A stretch of DNA of 64,000 bases from Chloroflexota bacterium (GTDB lineage Bacteria > Chloroflexota > Dehalococcoidia > Tepidiformales > Tepidiformaceae). The notes beneath the pieces were generated by a model that had not been told where the DNA came from, did not search any database, and saw nothing but the letters and a program-made list of their open reading frames with translations. Below, piece by piece: positions 1-10,206 of this stretch. Position 1 is the stretch's first letter. Each line of letters opens with the position of its first letter. A program made the translations under genes and the position numbers. The stretch lies in contig JAPPBY010000034.1 of NCBI GenBank assembly GCA_026702615.1, positions 1 through 64,000 of the forward strand, in the 5' to 3' direction.

Positions 1-11
1 GCTGGTACCGC

Positions 12-581
12 TCAGCCCTCCGTGGCGTCGAACTCCTCGCGGGTCAGGCCGAAGAGCAGGATGTCGAGGTACTGGCCCTCGGTGTAGGCGGCGCGGCGGA
101 TGCGCCCCTCCTCCCGGCACCCCAGGCGCTTCGCGTGGCGGACGATCGCTTCGTTCGTCTCCAGGCAGCGCAGGTTGTACTTCTGGAAGCGGAGCTCGTG
201 GAAGGCGTAGCGGAGGACTATCCGCTTCGCCTCAAGTGCGTATCCCCGCCCGCGGTACGGACGAAAGAGGCGCATGCCCGTTTCGAAGACGCCGTTGCGC
301 CGGTCCATGCCGTGGATGTTGATGTTGCCCGCGTAGTCGCCCGCAAGCGTCTCGATGGAGAAGAAGATGAACTCGTCGGCCTTGCCGAAGTTCGCAAACG
401 TCTTCGCCCACTCCTCCGCCATGGCCGCTGACTTCGGCAACTCCATGCCGAAGTTCAACCCCCGGATGGCCTCGCTGTCTGCGTCCTCGGCGAGCCACTC
501 CGCAGCGTCCTCGACGGCGAGTGCACGCAGCCGAATAAGCTCCCCCTGCCAGTAATTCGCGTCCACATCCGGCTTCGCCAT
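12..581 (-). CDS. GNAT family N-acetyltransferase (RimJ/RimL-like)
   Basis: Predicted 189-aa acetyl-CoA-dependent N-acetyltransferase of the cytoplasm. The acetyl-CoA loop is visible as RPYRGRGYAL (residues 107-116), followed by the helix and the ETNEAIVRHAKRLGC segment (141-155), which is typical of RimJ/RimL-type enzymes where residues N-A-x-x-x-x-K-x-G-F/C close the fold. The ATG at 581 is chosen because the 11 residues encoded upstream are not family-like and would reach into the promoter of the divergent gene at 679. The substrate (ribosomal protein N-terminus, antibiotic or small amine) cannot be read from the sequence. Confidence 0.85.
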   Translation of the reverse strand: MAKPDVDANYWQGELIRLRALAVEDAAEWLAEDADSEAIRGLNFGMELPKSAAMAEEWAKTFANFGKADEFIFFSIETLAGDYAGNINIHGMDRRNGVFETGMRLFRPYRGRGYALEAKRIVLRYAFHELRFQKYNLRCLETNEAIVRHAKRLGCREEGRIRRAAYTEGQYLDILLFGLTREEFDATEG

Positions 582-678
582 GATTCGAGCGTGGGGTGGG
601 GCTTGCCTTCGCACAAGCCTCAGCCGACGGGCGTATCATCGCGGCGGCCCCGAACCGGGGGCGGCAGGAGGAGCGCCG

Positions 679-1629
679 ATGGGCATGCGAATCATTACAC
701 GGGCACCTGGCGGGGGAGCAGGCGACTCCGTTAGCGCCATCGTCGAGCCCTACAAGCAGATTGAAGCCGACGGCTTCCAGTCGGCCTGGATCGGCAACCA
801 CCTGAACCACGACGCCATGACGATCTGCGCGCTCGCCGGACAGGCGACGAGCACGATCGAGCTGGGGACGGCCATCGTCCCCACCTACCCGCGCCACCCG
901 ATGGTGATGGCGCAGCAGGCGCTCACCACGAACATGGTCTGCGGCGGCCGCTTCATCCTCGGGCTGGGCCTCAGCCACAAGTTCATCGTCGAGGACTGGC
1001 AGGGGCTTACCTGGTCCACGCCCATACGGCACCTGCGCGAGTACCTCGAAGTGCTCAACCCGCTGCTCGATGGCGACCTCGTGAACCACAGCGGGCAGGA
1101 GTACCGGGTTCACATGAACAACGCTCCGTTCACCCAGCTCGACGTGCCCGGCGGCGGGCGCCCGAAGGTGGTGATCGCGGCCCTGGGGCCGGGGACGCTG
1201 AAGGTGACGGGTGAGCTCGCCGATGGGACCAGCATGTTCTGGTGCGGCCCCAACTACATCGAGCAAACAGCCGTCCCGACCATTACGAAGGCCGCCGACT
1301 CAGTCGGCCGCCCCGCCCCCCGCATCATCGCCGGCATCCCCATCTCCGTGACCAACAACGAGGAAGCCGCCCGTGCCTCCTGCGGCAAGGTCTGGGAGGT
1401 CTACGGCAAGATCTATTCCTACCGGAAGGTCATCGCGGCCGAGGGCGTCAGCGGCGTCGCCGAGATGGCGATCGTCGGCGACGAGACCAGCGTTCGCGCG
1501 CAGCTGAAGCGGCTCGAATCGATCGGCGTGACCGACTACAACGGCGCGATCCTGCCGGTCCCCGAGGATCCGGACGCGCCCCAGCGCACCTACGAGTTCC
1601 TGAAGGACGTGAATACGAACGGCATCTAG
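679..1629 (+). CDS. LLM class (luciferase-like) oxidoreductase, probably F420-dependent
   Basis: Predicted 316-aa TIM-barrel oxidoreductase of the bacterial luciferase superfamily. Visible family features are the early strand with QSAWIGNH (about 34-41), the IELGTAIVPTYPRHP strand (about 60-74) and CGGRFILGLGLSHK (88-101), the usual fingerprint of F420-type members. The ATG at 679 is preceded by AGGAG at 667-671; a second ATG two codons later is also possible. It stands just upstream of the coxG-like gene (39 bp gap) and may be cotranscribed with the molybdenum hydroxylase operon. Whether the cofactor is F420 or FMN is inferred from family resemblance only. Confidence 0.88.
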   Translation: MGMRIITRAPGGGAGDSVSAIVEPYKQIEADGFQSAWIGNHLNHDAMTICALAGQATSTIELGTAIVPTYPRHPMVMAQQALTTNMVCGGRFILGLGLSHKFIVEDWQGLTWSTPIRHLREYLEVLNPLLDGDLVNHSGQEYRVHMNNAPFTQLDVPGGGRPKVVIAALGPGTLKVTGELADGTSMFWCGPNYIEQTAVPTITKAADSVGRPAPRIIAGIPISVTNNEEAARASCGKVWEVYGKIYSYRKVIAAEGVSGVAEMAIVGDETSVRAQLKRLESIGVTDYNGAILPVPEDPDAPQRTYEFLKDVNTNGI

Positions 1630-1668
1630 CCCCGATGCGCTGACGCACGGAGAGGGACGAGGGCGAGC

Positions 1669-2115
1669 GTGGAGATCAAGGGCGAGCAGGATTTCAATGG
1701 GCCGCGAGAGCTCCTCTATGAGCTCCTGCTCGACCCCGACGTGCTCTCCGCCGCCCTCCCCGGAGTCGAACGCTTCGAGGAAGTCGCGCCCGAGACCTAC
1801 GAGTCGACCATGCGCGTCGGCATCGCCTCGGTGCGTGGCACCTACACCGGCCGCGTCGAGGTGCTTGAGCAGTCCCCGCCCGAGTCGTACCGCCTCAGGA
1901 TCGATGGGTCGGGAAAGCCGGGCGGCGTACGCGCCGACGCCACCGTCGAGCTCTCGGAAAACGGCAGCGGGACGACGATGCACTACCGCGCCGACGTCAA
2001 GGCGCGGGGCACGATCGCGCGGCTTGGGGGCAGGCTCCTGGGCGGCGTTGCGCGCCTCCTCATCGGCCAGTTCTTCAAGTCAATCGAGCAACAGGTAGAC
2101 GACCGAGCCGCCTGA
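1669..2115 (+). CDS. coxG: CoxG-like SRPBCC protein (carbon monoxide dehydrogenase subunit G family)
   Basis: A 148-aa START/SRPBCC-fold protein of the CoxG family (PF06240 type). The N-terminal [16 protein letters not shown] and [10 protein letters not shown] segments and the C-terminal helix ending in [11 protein letters not shown] are characteristic. In Oligotropha, CoxG is thought to help attach the CO dehydrogenase to the membrane; the same role here is an inference. The start is GTG at 1669 after a purine-rich stretch (GAGAGGGACGAGGG). It is the first gene of the apparent coxG-S-L-M operon, with 43 bp before coxS. Confidence 0.85.
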   Translation: MEIKGEQDFNGPRELLYELLLDPDVLSAALPGVERFEEVAPETYESTMRVGIASVRGTYTGRVEVLEQSPPESYRLRIDGSGKPGGVRADATVELSENGSGTTMHYRADVKARGTIARLGGRLLGGVARLLIGQFFKSIEQQVDDRAA

Positions 2116-2158
2116 TGGCGGCGCCACATACCAATGCGAGGGCGACAAGGAGGTCGCG

Positions 2159-2634
<476 letters not shown>

Positions 2635-2638
<4 letters not shown>

Positions 2639-5028
2639 CCATCGCAGACGGTCCCGCTCTTCCCAAGCTCATCGGCGAGCGCGTCAAGCGCCGCGAGGAC
2701 CCGCGCCTCATCCAGGGCCAGGCCACCTACGTCGATGACATCAAGCTGCCGGGCATGCTGCACCTGGCCTTCAAGCGCAGCGACATCGCCCACGGCGTCA
2801 TCACGAGGATCGATACGAGCGCCGCTGCCGCCATGGACGGCGTCGAGCTCGTCATCACCGGCACGGAGCTGGCCGACCACCTCGGTCCGATGCCGATCGG
2901 TACGCCCTTCCCCGCGCCCGACCACTTCTCGGTGGCGACCGACAAGGTGCGCTACGTCGGCGAGCCCGTGGCCGTCGTTGTCGCCGAGGACCGCTACATC
3001 GCGCGCGACGCCGCCGACGCGATCGAGGTCGAGTACGATGAGCTTCCCGCCGTCGTCGACCCCGAGGCTGCGATGGAAGCGGACTCCGCCACCCTCCACG
3101 AGGGGTTCGAGCGCAATATCGCCGTCGAGAGCTACTGGGGCGGCACGGGCGTCAATCCCGAGACCGCCCAGCCCGAGGATGACAGCGCCGTCGATGCGGC
3201 CTTCGCCGAAGCGGACGTGGTGGTCTCGCAGCGCATGCTGAACCAGCGCCTCGCTCCGAACGCGATGGAGCCTCGCGGCGTGGTCGCGCAGTACGAGCCC
3301 GGCCGCGAGTACCTGACCGTCTGGAGCGCGACCCAGAACCCGCACATCCTGCGCACCCTCGTGGCGGCGATGATGGGCCTGGGCGAGCACCAGGTCCGCG
3401 CCGTCGCGCCCGAGGTGGGCGGCGGCTTCGGCTGCAAGATCAACATCTATGGCGAGGAGTACGTGGCCGCCGCCCTTTCGCGGCTGGTCAAGGCGCCGGT
3501 CAAGTGGATCGAGGACCGCACTGAGGCGTTCCTCACCACCACCCACGGGCGCGACCTTCTCGGCTACATCGACCTCGCCGCCAAGAGCGACGGCACCATC
3601 ACCGGCCTGAAGGCGCGCATCATCGCCGATATCGGCGCCTACGAGGTGCTGCTGACCGCGATGATCCCGACGCTTACCGGCCTGATGATGAACGGCGTCT
3701 ACCGCCTGCCCGTCGTCCGGCACGAGCTGACGGAGGTCTTCACCAACAAGACGCCGACCGACGCCTATCGCGGCGCCGGCCGGCCTGAGGGCCTCTACTT
3801 CCTCGAGCGAGCGGTCGACATGGTCGCCCGCGAGCTCGACATGGACCCCGCCGAAATCCGGCGCAAGAACTTCGTCCCGGCCGACGAGTTCCCCTTCGCC
3901 ACGCAGAGCGGGCTCGTCTACGACTCCGGCAACTACGAGCCCTGCCTCGACAAGGCGCTCGAGGTGGCCGACTGGCAGGGGCTGCTCGCCGAGCGCGACG
4001 CCGCCCGCGCCGAAGGCCGCATCGTCGGCGTTGGCCTCTCGTTCTACGTCGAGGTCTGCGGCCTTGGCCCCTCCGCGGTCGTCCCCACGGGCGGCTGGGA
4101 ACACTCCGGCGTGACCGTCGAGCGCGGCGGCAAGGTGACCGCCACGACGGGCGCCTCGCCCCACGGCCAGGGCAACGAGACCACCTTCGCCCAGATGCTC
4201 GCCGATCACTTCTCCATCCCGCTGGAGGACATCACCATCCTCCACGGCGATACGGGCGTGGTGAAGCAGGGCATCGGCACCTTCGGCAGCCGCTCGCAGG
4301 CTGTCGGCGGCGCTGCCCTCATCTCCGCCGCCGGCAAGGCGGGCGACAAGATGAAGCAGTTCGCCGCCGCCATGATGACCGACCAGGAAGTCAGCCCCGA
4401 GGACCTCGTCTTCGAGGACGGACGCATCCAGGTCGAAGGCGCGCCGGAGGTCAGCAAGACCTTCGCCGAGGTCGCCGACTACGCCTACGTGCCGGTACCG
4501 CTCCCGCCGGGAATGGAACCGGGCGTTTCCGAGGAGGCGTTCTTCGAGCCGGAGAACAACACCTACCCCTTCGGCTGTCACATTTCGATGGTCGAAGTGG
4601 ACCGCGACACCGGCGAGACGAAGCTCCTCAAGCTCATCGCCGTCGATGACTGCGGCAACGTCATCAACCCCCTCATCGTCGACGGCCAGGTGCACGGCGG
4701 GCTCGCCCAGGGCATCGGCCAGGCGATGTTCGAGGAGGTCGTGTACGACGAGGACGGCCAGCCGGTCACCGCGAGCTTCATGGACTACGTGATGCCCCGC
4801 GCGGCCGACCTGCCGGTCTTCGAGCTCGACCGCACGGTCACTCCGACACCCATCAACCCGCTCGGTGCGAAGGGTGTGGGCGAAGCCGGCACCATCGGCT
4901 CGACGCCCTGCGTGGTCAACGCCGCCGTCGACGCGCTCGCGCCGTTCGGCGTGACGCACATCGAGATGCCGCTCCGCCCCGAGCGGATGTGGCGCATCAT
5001 CAATGAAGGGGAAGGGGGCCAGTCGTGA
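2635..5028 (+). CDS. coxL: Molybdenum hydroxylase large subunit, form II CoxL type
   Basis: A 797-aa molybdopterin-binding catalytic subunit of the xanthine oxidase superfamily. The N-terminal a/b hammerhead domain (about 15-130) is followed by the Mo-binding domain with [10 protein letters not shown] (261-270) and the expected catalytic glutamate E750 in [10 protein letters not shown]. The active-site loop reads AYRGAGR (377-383), the form II signature, not the AYxCSFR loop of true form I CO dehydrogenase, so the Cys that carries Cu in CO dehydrogenase is absent. Gene order S-L-M is also that of form II clusters. The substrate is therefore uncertain: an aldehyde, N-heterocycle or other C-H hydroxylation is more likely than CO. 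Confidence 0.93.
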
Positions 5029-5876
5029 TTCCCACCGCGTTCGAATACCGGCGAGCGGGGAGCGTCGCCGAGGCGCTGTCGCTCCTGCAGGAAGGCGGCC
5101 CCGAGGCCAAGCTCCTCGCTGGCGGCCACAGCCTCATCCCCATGATGAAGCAGCGCTTGGCCGAGCCCGGCCTGCTCATCGACATCGGCGGCCTCGACGA
5201 GCTGCGCGGCATTCAGGAGGACGGCGGCGAGATCGCCATCGGCGCGGCCGTGACCCACGCCGAGATCGCCGCCTCCGACCTCCTCCGCGACCAGGCCCCC
5301 ATCGTGGCCGAGACCGCCGCCAACATCGGCGATGCCCAGGTTCGCAACCGGGGCACCATCGGCGGCAGCCTCGCCCACGCCGACCCGGGCGCCGACCTGC
5401 CCGCCGTCATGGTCGCCCTCGACGCGACAATTGCGCTCCTGGGACCGAACGGCGAGCGCAAGGTCCAGGCCGAGGACTTCTTCCAGGACATCCTCACCGT
5501 CGACCTCGCCGAGGACGAGATCGTGACGGGCGTCTGCTTCCAGGCGTGCCGCAGTGCGGCCTACGCCAAGCTGGAGCAGCGCGCCTCCAAGTTCGCGCTC
5601 GTCGGCGTGGCCGCGGCCCTCTCGCTCGACGGAGGCACATGCTCGTCGGCGCGCGTCGCCGTCACCGGCGCGTCGAGCCACGCACAACGCCTCTCCGGCG
5701 TCGAGGGCGCCCTCGCGGGCGCATCGCTGCCCGACGGCGCGGGGGATGCTGCCTCGGGCGCGGGTGACGCACTCGACTTCGTCAACGAGGACCTGCACGG
5801 CAGCGAGGAGTACCGCCGCGCCATGACCGCCGTCTTCGCACGGCGCGCGATCGAGGCGGCAGCCGGGAGGGGCTAG
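5025..5876 (+). CDS. coxM: Molybdenum hydroxylase FAD subunit (CoxM-like)
   Basis: A 283-aa FAD-binding subunit that would take electrons from the iron-sulfur subunit. FAD-binding signatures are AGGHSLIPMMKQR in the N-terminal domain and RNRGTIGGSLAHADPGAD around residues 108-125; the C-terminal CO_deh_flav_C domain follows. The start is GTG at 5025 overlapping the TGA stop of coxL (GTGA), another coupled junction. The stop (TAG, 5874-5876) lies in the palindromic CTAG shared with the stop of the convergent gene, leaving no room for an intergenic terminator. Confidence 0.93.
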   Translation: MIPTAFEYRRAGSVAEALSLLQEGGPEAKLLAGGHSLIPMMKQRLAEPGLLIDIGGLDELRGIQEDGGEIAIGAAVTHAEIAASDLLRDQAPIVAETAANIGDAQVRNRGTIGGSLAHADPGADLPAVMVALDATIALLGPNGERKVQAEDFFQDILTVDLAEDEIVTGVCFQACRSAAYAKLEQRASKFALVGVAAALSLDGGTCSSARVAVTGASSHAQRLSGVEGALAGASLPDGAGDAASGAGDALDFVNEDLHGSEEYRRAMTAVFARRAIEAAAGRG

Positions 5877-6436
5877 CGGTAGGAGGCGTCGAAGGGGCGT
5901 CCTTCGATGTGGGTGTAGCGAAGCGAACGGCGGCGGATACGCCAGCCGACCGTCTCGCGCACGCACTCGTCCTCGTACGTCCCGTAGATGACCGTGTTCA
6001 TGCCCGCCACCAGGGTGGGGGTCTTGTCGGTCGTGTCCGGGGGCACTTCCTCGCCCTCAAGGGGCAGGGTGTGGGTGGCCTGCAGGTAGCTGCGCAGCCG
6101 CGCCTTGCCCCCCAGACGCACGCCATCCTGCTCTACCGGCTCCTCGTCGATAAGCACCAGTGGGGGCGCAATGAAGTGCTGCGTCCCCCCGAACGAGCCG
6201 AGCGCCCGCGCGCAGAACTCGGCCCAGCCGTCCGCCCCGTGGACATTCACCGGGTCGGCGCTCAGGTCCTCGAAGATGAAGTCCTGGGCAAAGGCCGTGC
6301 GCAGGATTCCCTGGCCCCGTTCGTACAGGGCGTCGTCGCCCCGGTTGCGGGCCCGGCCGAGCATGTCGAGCGCGTGCCCGTAGCGGATGGGGAGCTGCAT
6401 CAGCTCGACGTAGTCGGAGGTCTCGTTCGCGTCCAT
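5873..6436 (-). CDS. SnoaL/NTF2-like fold protein
   Basis: A 187-aa protein resembling SnoaL-like or dioxygenase-beta-like members of the NTF2 fold. The opening helix (YVELMQLPIRYGHALDMLG), the FIFEDLSADPVNVHGADGWAEF segment and the C-terminal strand pair ending WRIRRRSLRYTHIEGR fit that fold. Its function is not evident; such proteins act as small-molecule isomerases, hydratases or binding proteins. It is convergent with coxM, sharing the CTAG at the two stop codons, and has its own upstream region before the dinB genes. Confidence 0.7.
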   Translation of the reverse strand: MDANETSDYVELMQLPIRYGHALDMLGRARNRGDDALYERGQGILRTAFAQDFIFEDLSADPVNVHGADGWAEFCARALGSFGGTQHFIAPPLVLIDEEPVEQDGVRLGGKARLRSYLQATHTLPLEGEEVPPDTTDKTPTLVAGMNTVIYGTYEDECVRETVGWRIRRRSLRYTHIEGRPFDASYR

Positions 6437-6486
6437 GGCCGGATTCTAGAGGAGAGCGTGGTGCCTCCGCGCGGCCGGGGCGAGCC

Positions 6487-6993
6487 TCAGGGGGAGCGGA
6501 AGAACGGGAGGTCGAGCTCCCGCATGTCGAGGAACTCCATGTAGTCGAGCTGGCCGGGGGAGTAGCCGAGCTGAGTCAGAAGCTCGGCGGCCTCGGCGCG
6601 GTGCTGGGCGCTGTGCATCAGGACATGGGTAATGCCCGCGCCCAGCGTCCCGCGGTCGCGAGGACCGGGACCGCGCTCGATCGCGCGGCCGAGGTCTGAC
6701 GGCTCCAGACTCGCGAGGAACGCACGCACCTCGGCCTGGAGCACCATCCAGCCCTTCGCCACTTCGACAACGCGGTCGGGGCGGTAGCGAACGTGCTCCT
6801 CGCGCCTCTGAAAGCGCCGGAGCCAGCGGCCCTCGGCCGAAACGATGTGAGCGAGCGTGTCGCGCAGGCTGAGGCCATCCGGGCGGCTTGCCTCCGCAGC
6901 GAGATCGGGAGGCACTTCCACCGCCCGGGCAAGGAGGCGGTCCATCGACCAGGCGTGGTGGTCGTAGAGCTCGCGCAGGCCTACGGCGTCCAT
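6487..6993 (-). CDS. DinB family protein (second of a tandem pair)
   Basis: A 168-aa four-helix-bundle protein of the DinB/YfiT type. Candidate metal-binding histidines are visible in LYDHHAWSMDRL near the N-terminus, DTLAHIVSAE in the middle and HVLMHSAQHRAEA toward the C-terminus, which match the usual His triad. The ATG at 6993 falls inside the last codons of the upstream paralog (13-bp overlap), so translation is probably coupled. Members are metal-dependent transferases that often use low-molecular-weight thiols; no specific substrate can be assigned. Confidence 0.85.
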   Translation of the reverse strand: MDAVGLRELYDHHAWSMDRLLARAVEVPPDLAAEASRPDGLSLRDTLAHIVSAEGRWLRRFQRREEHVRYRPDRVVEVAKGWMVLQAEVRAFLASLEPSDLGRAIERGPGPRDRGTLGAGITHVLMHSAQHRAEAAELLTQLGYSPGQLDYMEFLDMRELDLPFFRSP

Positions 6994-7496
6994 GGCCGGA
7001 TTCGTAAGAGCGCTTCCCGGTGCTCGAGAAAATCGATGTAGTCGAGCTCGCCCGGTGAGCGCCCGCAATTGGATAAGAGCACGGCCGCCTCGGCTCGGTG
7101 CTGGGCCGCGTGCAGGAGCACGTGCATGATCCCCGCCGCCAGCGTCTCCCGGCCCCCACCGATCGGTTGGCGCAACTCCAGCATTCGCCCCAGCTCGTCC
7201 TCTTCAACGTCCGCCAGGAAGGCTCGAGTCTCCGCCTGGAGAGCCGTCCAGTGGTCCGAGACTTCGGCGATGCTCTCGGGCCACTCGAAGTGCGGGCGTT
7301 CCTTGCCTTGCCAGTTGGCGAGCCAGTAGCGCTCCGCCGTGATGATGTGCGTGAGCGTGTCCTCGAGGCTCGCAACGCCCTTCCAGGGCATCGCCTCCGC
7401 CTCCTCCTGCGAGACCTCGGAGGCGTGCGTCAGCAGCGCTCCCATCGACCACGCGTGATGGTCGTACAGTTCGCGCAGGCCCCTCGGCGTAACCAC
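6981..7496 (-). CDS. DinB family protein (first of a tandem pair)
   Basis: A 171-aa paralog of the gene at 6487, sharing GLRELYDHHAWSM at the N-terminus and HVLLHAAQHRAEA toward the C-terminus, so it is a tandem duplication. The GTG start at 7496 (VTPRGLREL) aligns with the paralog's MDAVGLREL; the open frame continues upstream but is low-complexity and non-family. Histidines for a DinB-type metal site are conserved (HH in YDHHAW, H in TLTHII, H-x3-H in LLHAAQHR). It is divergent from the LLM gene at 7586, with an 89-bp gap that should hold both promoters. Confidence 0.82.
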   Translation of the reverse strand: MVTPRGLRELYDHHAWSMGALLTHASEVSQEEAEAMPWKGVASLEDTLTHIITAERYWLANWQGKERPHFEWPESIAEVSDHWTALQAETRAFLADVEEDELGRMLELRQPIGGGRETLAAGIMHVLLHAAQHRAEAAVLLSNCGRSPGELDYIDFLEHREALLRIRPWTP

Positions 7497-7585
7497 GGGC
7501 GCGATTCTACTGCGACGGCGCGGTGCCGGGTGCAGCGGGGGCGGGTATCCTGCGGCCACCTCGCCGGGTCGTGAAGGAGTGACGC

Positions 7586-8506
7586 ATGGCTTCCGGGAAA
7601 ATCCCCTTCGGCTTCGCCCTTCCGCAGGTCTCGCCGACCGAACCGGTCGACATCGCACCCATCGGGCACGTCGCCCGCCGCGCCGAGGAGCTTGGCTTCC
7701 AGAGCCTCTGGACGCTCGACCAGGTCCTCGGCGGCAGCCGCAACCTCGAGCCCGTCAGCCTGCTCTCCTACGTCGCCGCTCTCACCACCCGCGTGCGTCT
7801 GGGAACGGCCGTCTTCGTCCTGCCCCAGCACAACCCCGTGCAGCTCGCGAAAGACCTCGCCACGCTCGACGTGCTCAGCGGCGGGCGCGTGGACGCCGGC
7901 TTCGGCATCGGCAACGAGAATCCCCCGCACGACGCTGCCTTCGGCATCCCCTCGGGCCGCCGCGTCAAGCGCATGACCGAGTCGCTTGCCGTCATGCGCG
8001 CCCTCTGGTCGGAGCGCAAGGCGTCCTACGACGGCGAGTTCTTCCAGCTCAAGGACATCCGCATGGAACCGAAGCCCGTCCAGCAGCCCGGCCCGCCGGT
8101 GTGGTTCGGCGGTCGCGTCGAGCCCGCTCTCCGCCGCGCCGTGCGCCTCGGCGACGCCTGGATGGGCCCCGGCTCATCGAGCATCGACGAGTTCCGCGAG
8201 CACGTCGCTATCCTCCGCCGTGCCCTCGACGAGCAGGGTCGCGATCCGGCCACCTTCACCCTGTCGAAGCGCCTCTACCTCGCCATCGACGACGACCGTG
8301 GCCGTGCCGAGGGCCGCCTGCGCGAGTGGTTCGCCCACGTCTACGGCAGCGCCGACCTCGCCAACCAGGTTGCGGTCTGGGGCCCCGCCGACTACGTCAG
8401 CGAGCGCATCGCCGAGGTCATCGACATCGGCGCCGAGCACATGCTCCTCCACCCGGTCTTCGACTTCGACGAGCACCTCGACGCGCTGGCGCACTGGGCC
8501 AGCTAA
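7586..8506 (+). CDS. LLM class oxidoreductase, probably F420-dependent
   Basis: A 306-aa luciferase-superfamily protein. The N-terminus GFALPQVSPTEP, the AEELGFQSLWTLDQ helix-strand and the RVRLGTAVFVLPQHNP and LSGGRVDAGFGIGNEN strands match the F420-dependent subgroup similar to Rv2161c-type proteins. The start follows GTGAAGGAGTGACGC (AAGGAG at 7572-7577), well spaced from ATG 7586. It appears monocistronic: 143 bp separate it from the HD-domain gene. The substrate is unknown. Confidence 0.88.
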   Translation: MASGKIPFGFALPQVSPTEPVDIAPIGHVARRAEELGFQSLWTLDQVLGGSRNLEPVSLLSYVAALTTRVRLGTAVFVLPQHNPVQLAKDLATLDVLSGGRVDAGFGIGNENPPHDAAFGIPSGRRVKRMTESLAVMRALWSERKASYDGEFFQLKDIRMEPKPVQQPGPPVWFGGRVEPALRRAVRLGDAWMGPGSSSIDEFREHVAILRRALDEQGRDPATFTLSKRLYLAIDDDRGRAEGRLREWFAHVYGSADLANQVAVWGPADYVSERIAEVIDIGAEHMLLHPVFDFDEHLDALAHWAS

Positions 8507-8649
8507 GGAGGTCGCTCCCGAGCGGGCGGGTCAGGCGATAAGGCGCGTCACCGCCCACCGCGGTTCGTTTGCGATGTCCTGATCATGGTCTCCTGGCCCG
8601 GCCCCAACGCACCTCCGATGGTACGATTGCCCCGCCGCCGGAGGGGCCT

Positions 8650-9207
8650 ATGCAGCGCGATCGCGCCTGGGAGATTCTCGCCGAATTCGCGCAGGAAGAG
8701 CGCACCCGCAGGCACGGCATCTCCGTCGAGGCCGTCATGCAGGCCTACGCCCGCAAGCTCGGCCAGGACGAGGAGAAGTGGGGCATCGTCGGCCTCCTTC
8801 ACGACTTCGACTGGGAGATCCACCCCACCGAGGAACTCCACCCGAAGGAAGGCTCGAAGCTCCTCGAAGCGCGCGGCGTTCCCGAGGACATCCGCTACTC
8901 GATCCTCTGTCACGCCCCCTTCCTCGGCCTCGACTACACCCAGGATATGGACCGCGCCATCTACGCCGCCGACGAGATGGCCGGCTTCGTCATCGCCTGC
9001 ACGCTCGTCCGCCCCGATAAGTCCCTCTCCACGCTCAAGGCCTCCTCCGTCAAGAAGAAGATGAAAGACAAGGCGTTCGCTCGCAGCGTCAGCCGCGACG
9101 ACCTGCGAAACGGCGCCGCCGACTTCGGCGTCGAGCTCGACGAGCACATCCTCTTCGTCGCCGATGCGCTCCGGCCCGTCGCCGAACAGCTGGGCGTGAA
9201 TCCATGA
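8650..9207 (+). CDS. HD domain protein, putative phosphohydrolase
   Basis: A 185-aa HD-superfamily protein. Metal-binding residues are visible as H22 (RRHGIS) and the H51-D52 doublet in GLLHDFDWE, with a further histidine in SILCHAPFLGL. Proteins of this short kind are annotated as HDIG-type hydrolases; the nucleotide or phosphate-ester substrate is unknown. The ATG at 8650 follows GGAGGGGCCT (GGAGG at 8639-8643); the open frame before it is not family-like. Its TGA overlaps the ATG of the bisphosphatase gene (ATGA at 9204-9207), indicating an operon. Confidence 0.85.
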   Translation: MQRDRAWEILAEFAQEERTRRHGISVEAVMQAYARKLGQDEEKWGIVGLLHDFDWEIHPTEELHPKEGSKLLEARGVPEDIRYSILCHAPFLGLDYTQDMDRAIYAADEMAGFVIACTLVRPDKSLSTLKASSVKKKMKDKAFARSVSRDDLRNGAADFGVELDEHILFVADALRPVAEQLGVNP

Positions 9208-10184
9208 TCGACGTGCCGCCCGACCGCAATATCTCCATGGAGCTCGCCCGCGCCACGGAGGCCGCCGCTCTCGGCGCCGTCCCCTGGACCGGCCGCGGCG
9301 ACAAGAACGGCGCCGATGGCGGCGCCGTGGACGCCATGCGCACCATGCTCAACAGCATCGATATCGATGGCATCGTGGTCATCGGCGAAGGCGAGAAGGA
9401 CGAGGCGCCGATGCTGTTCAACGGCGAACAGGTCGGCACCGGCAACGGCCCCCAGGTCGACATCGCCGTCGACCCCATCGATGGCACGACCCTCCTCTCC
9501 CTCGGCCGCGCCAACGCCGTCAGTGTCATCGCCGCTGCCCCCCGCGGCGCCATGTACAACCCGCATGACATCTTCTACATGGAGAAGATCGTCGTCGGTC
9601 CCGAGGCGAAGGGGAAAGTCGACCTCGCCGCCCCCGTCCGCTGGAACCTCGAACAGGTGGCGAAGGCCCGCGGCATTCCCCTCTCCGAGGTGACCGTCAC
9701 CCTCCTCGACCGCCCCCGCAACGACGACATCGTCTCCGACATCCGCGCCGCCGGCGCCCGCATCATCTCCATTACCGACGGCGACGTTGCCGGTGCCGTC
9801 ATGGCCGGTATGGACGGCACCGGCGTCGACATGCTCCTCGGCATCGGCGGATCTCCGGAGGGCGTCTCCGCCGCCTGCGCCATCAAGGCGCTCGATGGCG
9901 ACATGCAGTGCCGCCTCTGGCCCCGCCACGACGACGACCGCGCCCTCGCCGCCGAACGCGGCCTCGATCTGAGCCAGGTCCTCTCCCTCGACGACCTCGT
10001 GAGCGGCGACGACTGCTTCTTCGCCCTCACCGGCATCACCACGGGCTACCTCCTGCGCGGCGTCGAGGTCACGCGCTCGGGCGCTCGCACCCACTCCCTT
10101 GTGATGCGCAGTCGCTCCCGCACCATCCGCACCATCGAGGCGGAGCACCACACCCACAAGGTCGAACAGTTCCTCGCGATCTAG
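9204..10184 (+). CDS. glpX: Class II fructose-1,6-bisphosphatase (GlpX)
   Basis: A 326-aa Mg/Mn-dependent phosphatase that converts fructose 1,6-bisphosphate to fructose 6-phosphate in gluconeogenesis; in organisms with a Calvin cycle the family also acts on sedoheptulose bisphosphate. Signatures are GEGEKDEAPM (61-70), which supplies metal-binding acids, and DPIDGTT (90-96), plus the C-terminal RTHSLVMRSRSRTIR substrate-phosphate segment. Length and N-terminus are normal for GlpX. It is translationally coupled to the upstream HD protein. Confidence 0.95.
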   Translation: MIDVPPDRNISMELARATEAAALGAVPWTGRGDKNGADGGAVDAMRTMLNSIDIDGIVVIGEGEKDEAPMLFNGEQVGTGNGPQVDIAVDPIDGTTLLSLGRANAVSVIAAAPRGAMYNPHDIFYMEKIVVGPEAKGKVDLAAPVRWNLEQVAKARGIPLSEVTVTLLDRPRNDDIVSDIRAAGARIISITDGDVAGAVMAGMDGTGVDMLLGIGGSPEGVSAACAIKALDGDMQCRLWPRHDDDRALAAERGLDLSQVLSLDDLVSGDDCFFALTGITTGYLLRGVEVTRSGARTHSLVMRSRSRTIRTIEAEHHTHKVEQFLAI

Positions 10185-10206
10185 GAACGTCTCCGGAGGC
10201 ACAGCC

